Shown here piece by piece: positions 6,511-6,672 of a DNA stretch of 6,672 nt. The notes beneath the pieces are model-generated. The model did no database searches and was not told where the DNA came from. It saw only the letters and a program-made list of their open reading frames with translations. This DNA is from Aquirhabdus sp. (GTDB lineage Bacteria > Pseudomonadota > Gammaproteobacteria > Pseudomonadales > Moraxellaceae): contig JASLJP010000335.1 in NCBI GenBank assembly GCA_030152425.1, positions 1-6,672 on the forward strand. The letters are read 5' to 3'. The first letter of the stretch is position 1, and each line of letters opens with the position of its first letter. Made by a program: the position numbers and the translations under genes.

Positions 6511-6538
6511 ATGACTTTTTGCATAAAAACGCTACGAT
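6511..6538 (+). promoter_or_regulatory. Weak promoter candidate near the right end
   Basis: ATGACT (6511-6516) and TACGAT (6533-6538) are spaced by 16 bp, each matching four or more positions of the sigma70 hexamers, in the AT-rich patch after the terminator. It could drive a gene starting beyond the window. The remainder of 6489-6672 shows no supportable gene: a 29-codon open frame (6569-6658) lacks an RBS and likeness to anything known. Confidence 0.25.
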
Positions 6539-6672
6539 TTCTCTACAGCGTCATGCGCATGTTTCAGTATGATTAGGCTTAGAAATTGCACCTGTACGGA
6601 CAGCCCTGCGCCCGATGCCACCCGTATCCGCGCCGCGGTGCTGCTTAAACAGGTCTAGCGCGCGTCTCCACG

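Noticed and set aside
6569..6658. 29-codon plus-strand open reading frame near the right end, possible leader peptide
   Set aside because: It has no Shine-Dalgarno, no regulatory-codon run and no attenuator hairpin after it within the window.

Overview
The window is a bacterial chromosomal segment, moderately GC-rich, from what looks like a gammaproteobacterium, probably Pseudomonadales. The evidence is the gene order: ftsY is divergent from a tandem pair of M16 peptidase-like genes, an arrangement I recall from Pseudomonas and Acinetobacter. The SRP RNA is also of the short 4.5S type. Genus cannot be fixed from the sequence alone.

Layout, left to right. A minus-strand terminator (34-63) follows ftsY, the SRP receptor GTPase (110-1450, minus). 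A divergent intergenic region (1451-1700) carries an extended -10 candidate for ftsY and a weak promoter candidate for the plus-strand genes. Next come two translationally coupled M16-family genes (1701-3194 and 3191-4693, plus). The first has the zinc-binding HxxEH motif. The second has lost it. Both have signal peptides, so they probably form a periplasmic heterodimeric peptidase. A strong bidirectional terminator (4711-4749) separates them from a convergent minus-strand RNA gene, ffs (4.5S SRP RNA, about 4757-4870), which has its own promoter (4882-4909).

From about 4910 to 5335 there is no convincing gene, but the stretch is packed with inverted repeats: a 64-nt hairpin next to the ffs promoter, three small tandem hairpins, and a 77-nt imperfect hairpin. 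This is the least explained part of the window. It is followed by a gene for an NAPE-PLD-type metallo-beta-lactamase-fold hydrolase (about 5336-6436, plus) with a good terminator (6454-6488). The last 184 bases hold only a weak promoter candidate.

Functionally, ftsY and ffs encode two of the three bacterial SRP-pathway parts: the receptor, and the RNA that pairs with Ffh. They lie on the same strand within 5 kb of each other, separated by the exported peptidase pair. Apart from the unexplained structured intergenic region, the content is conserved housekeeping. I see no defence system, mobile element, CRISPR array or other clearly novel system.
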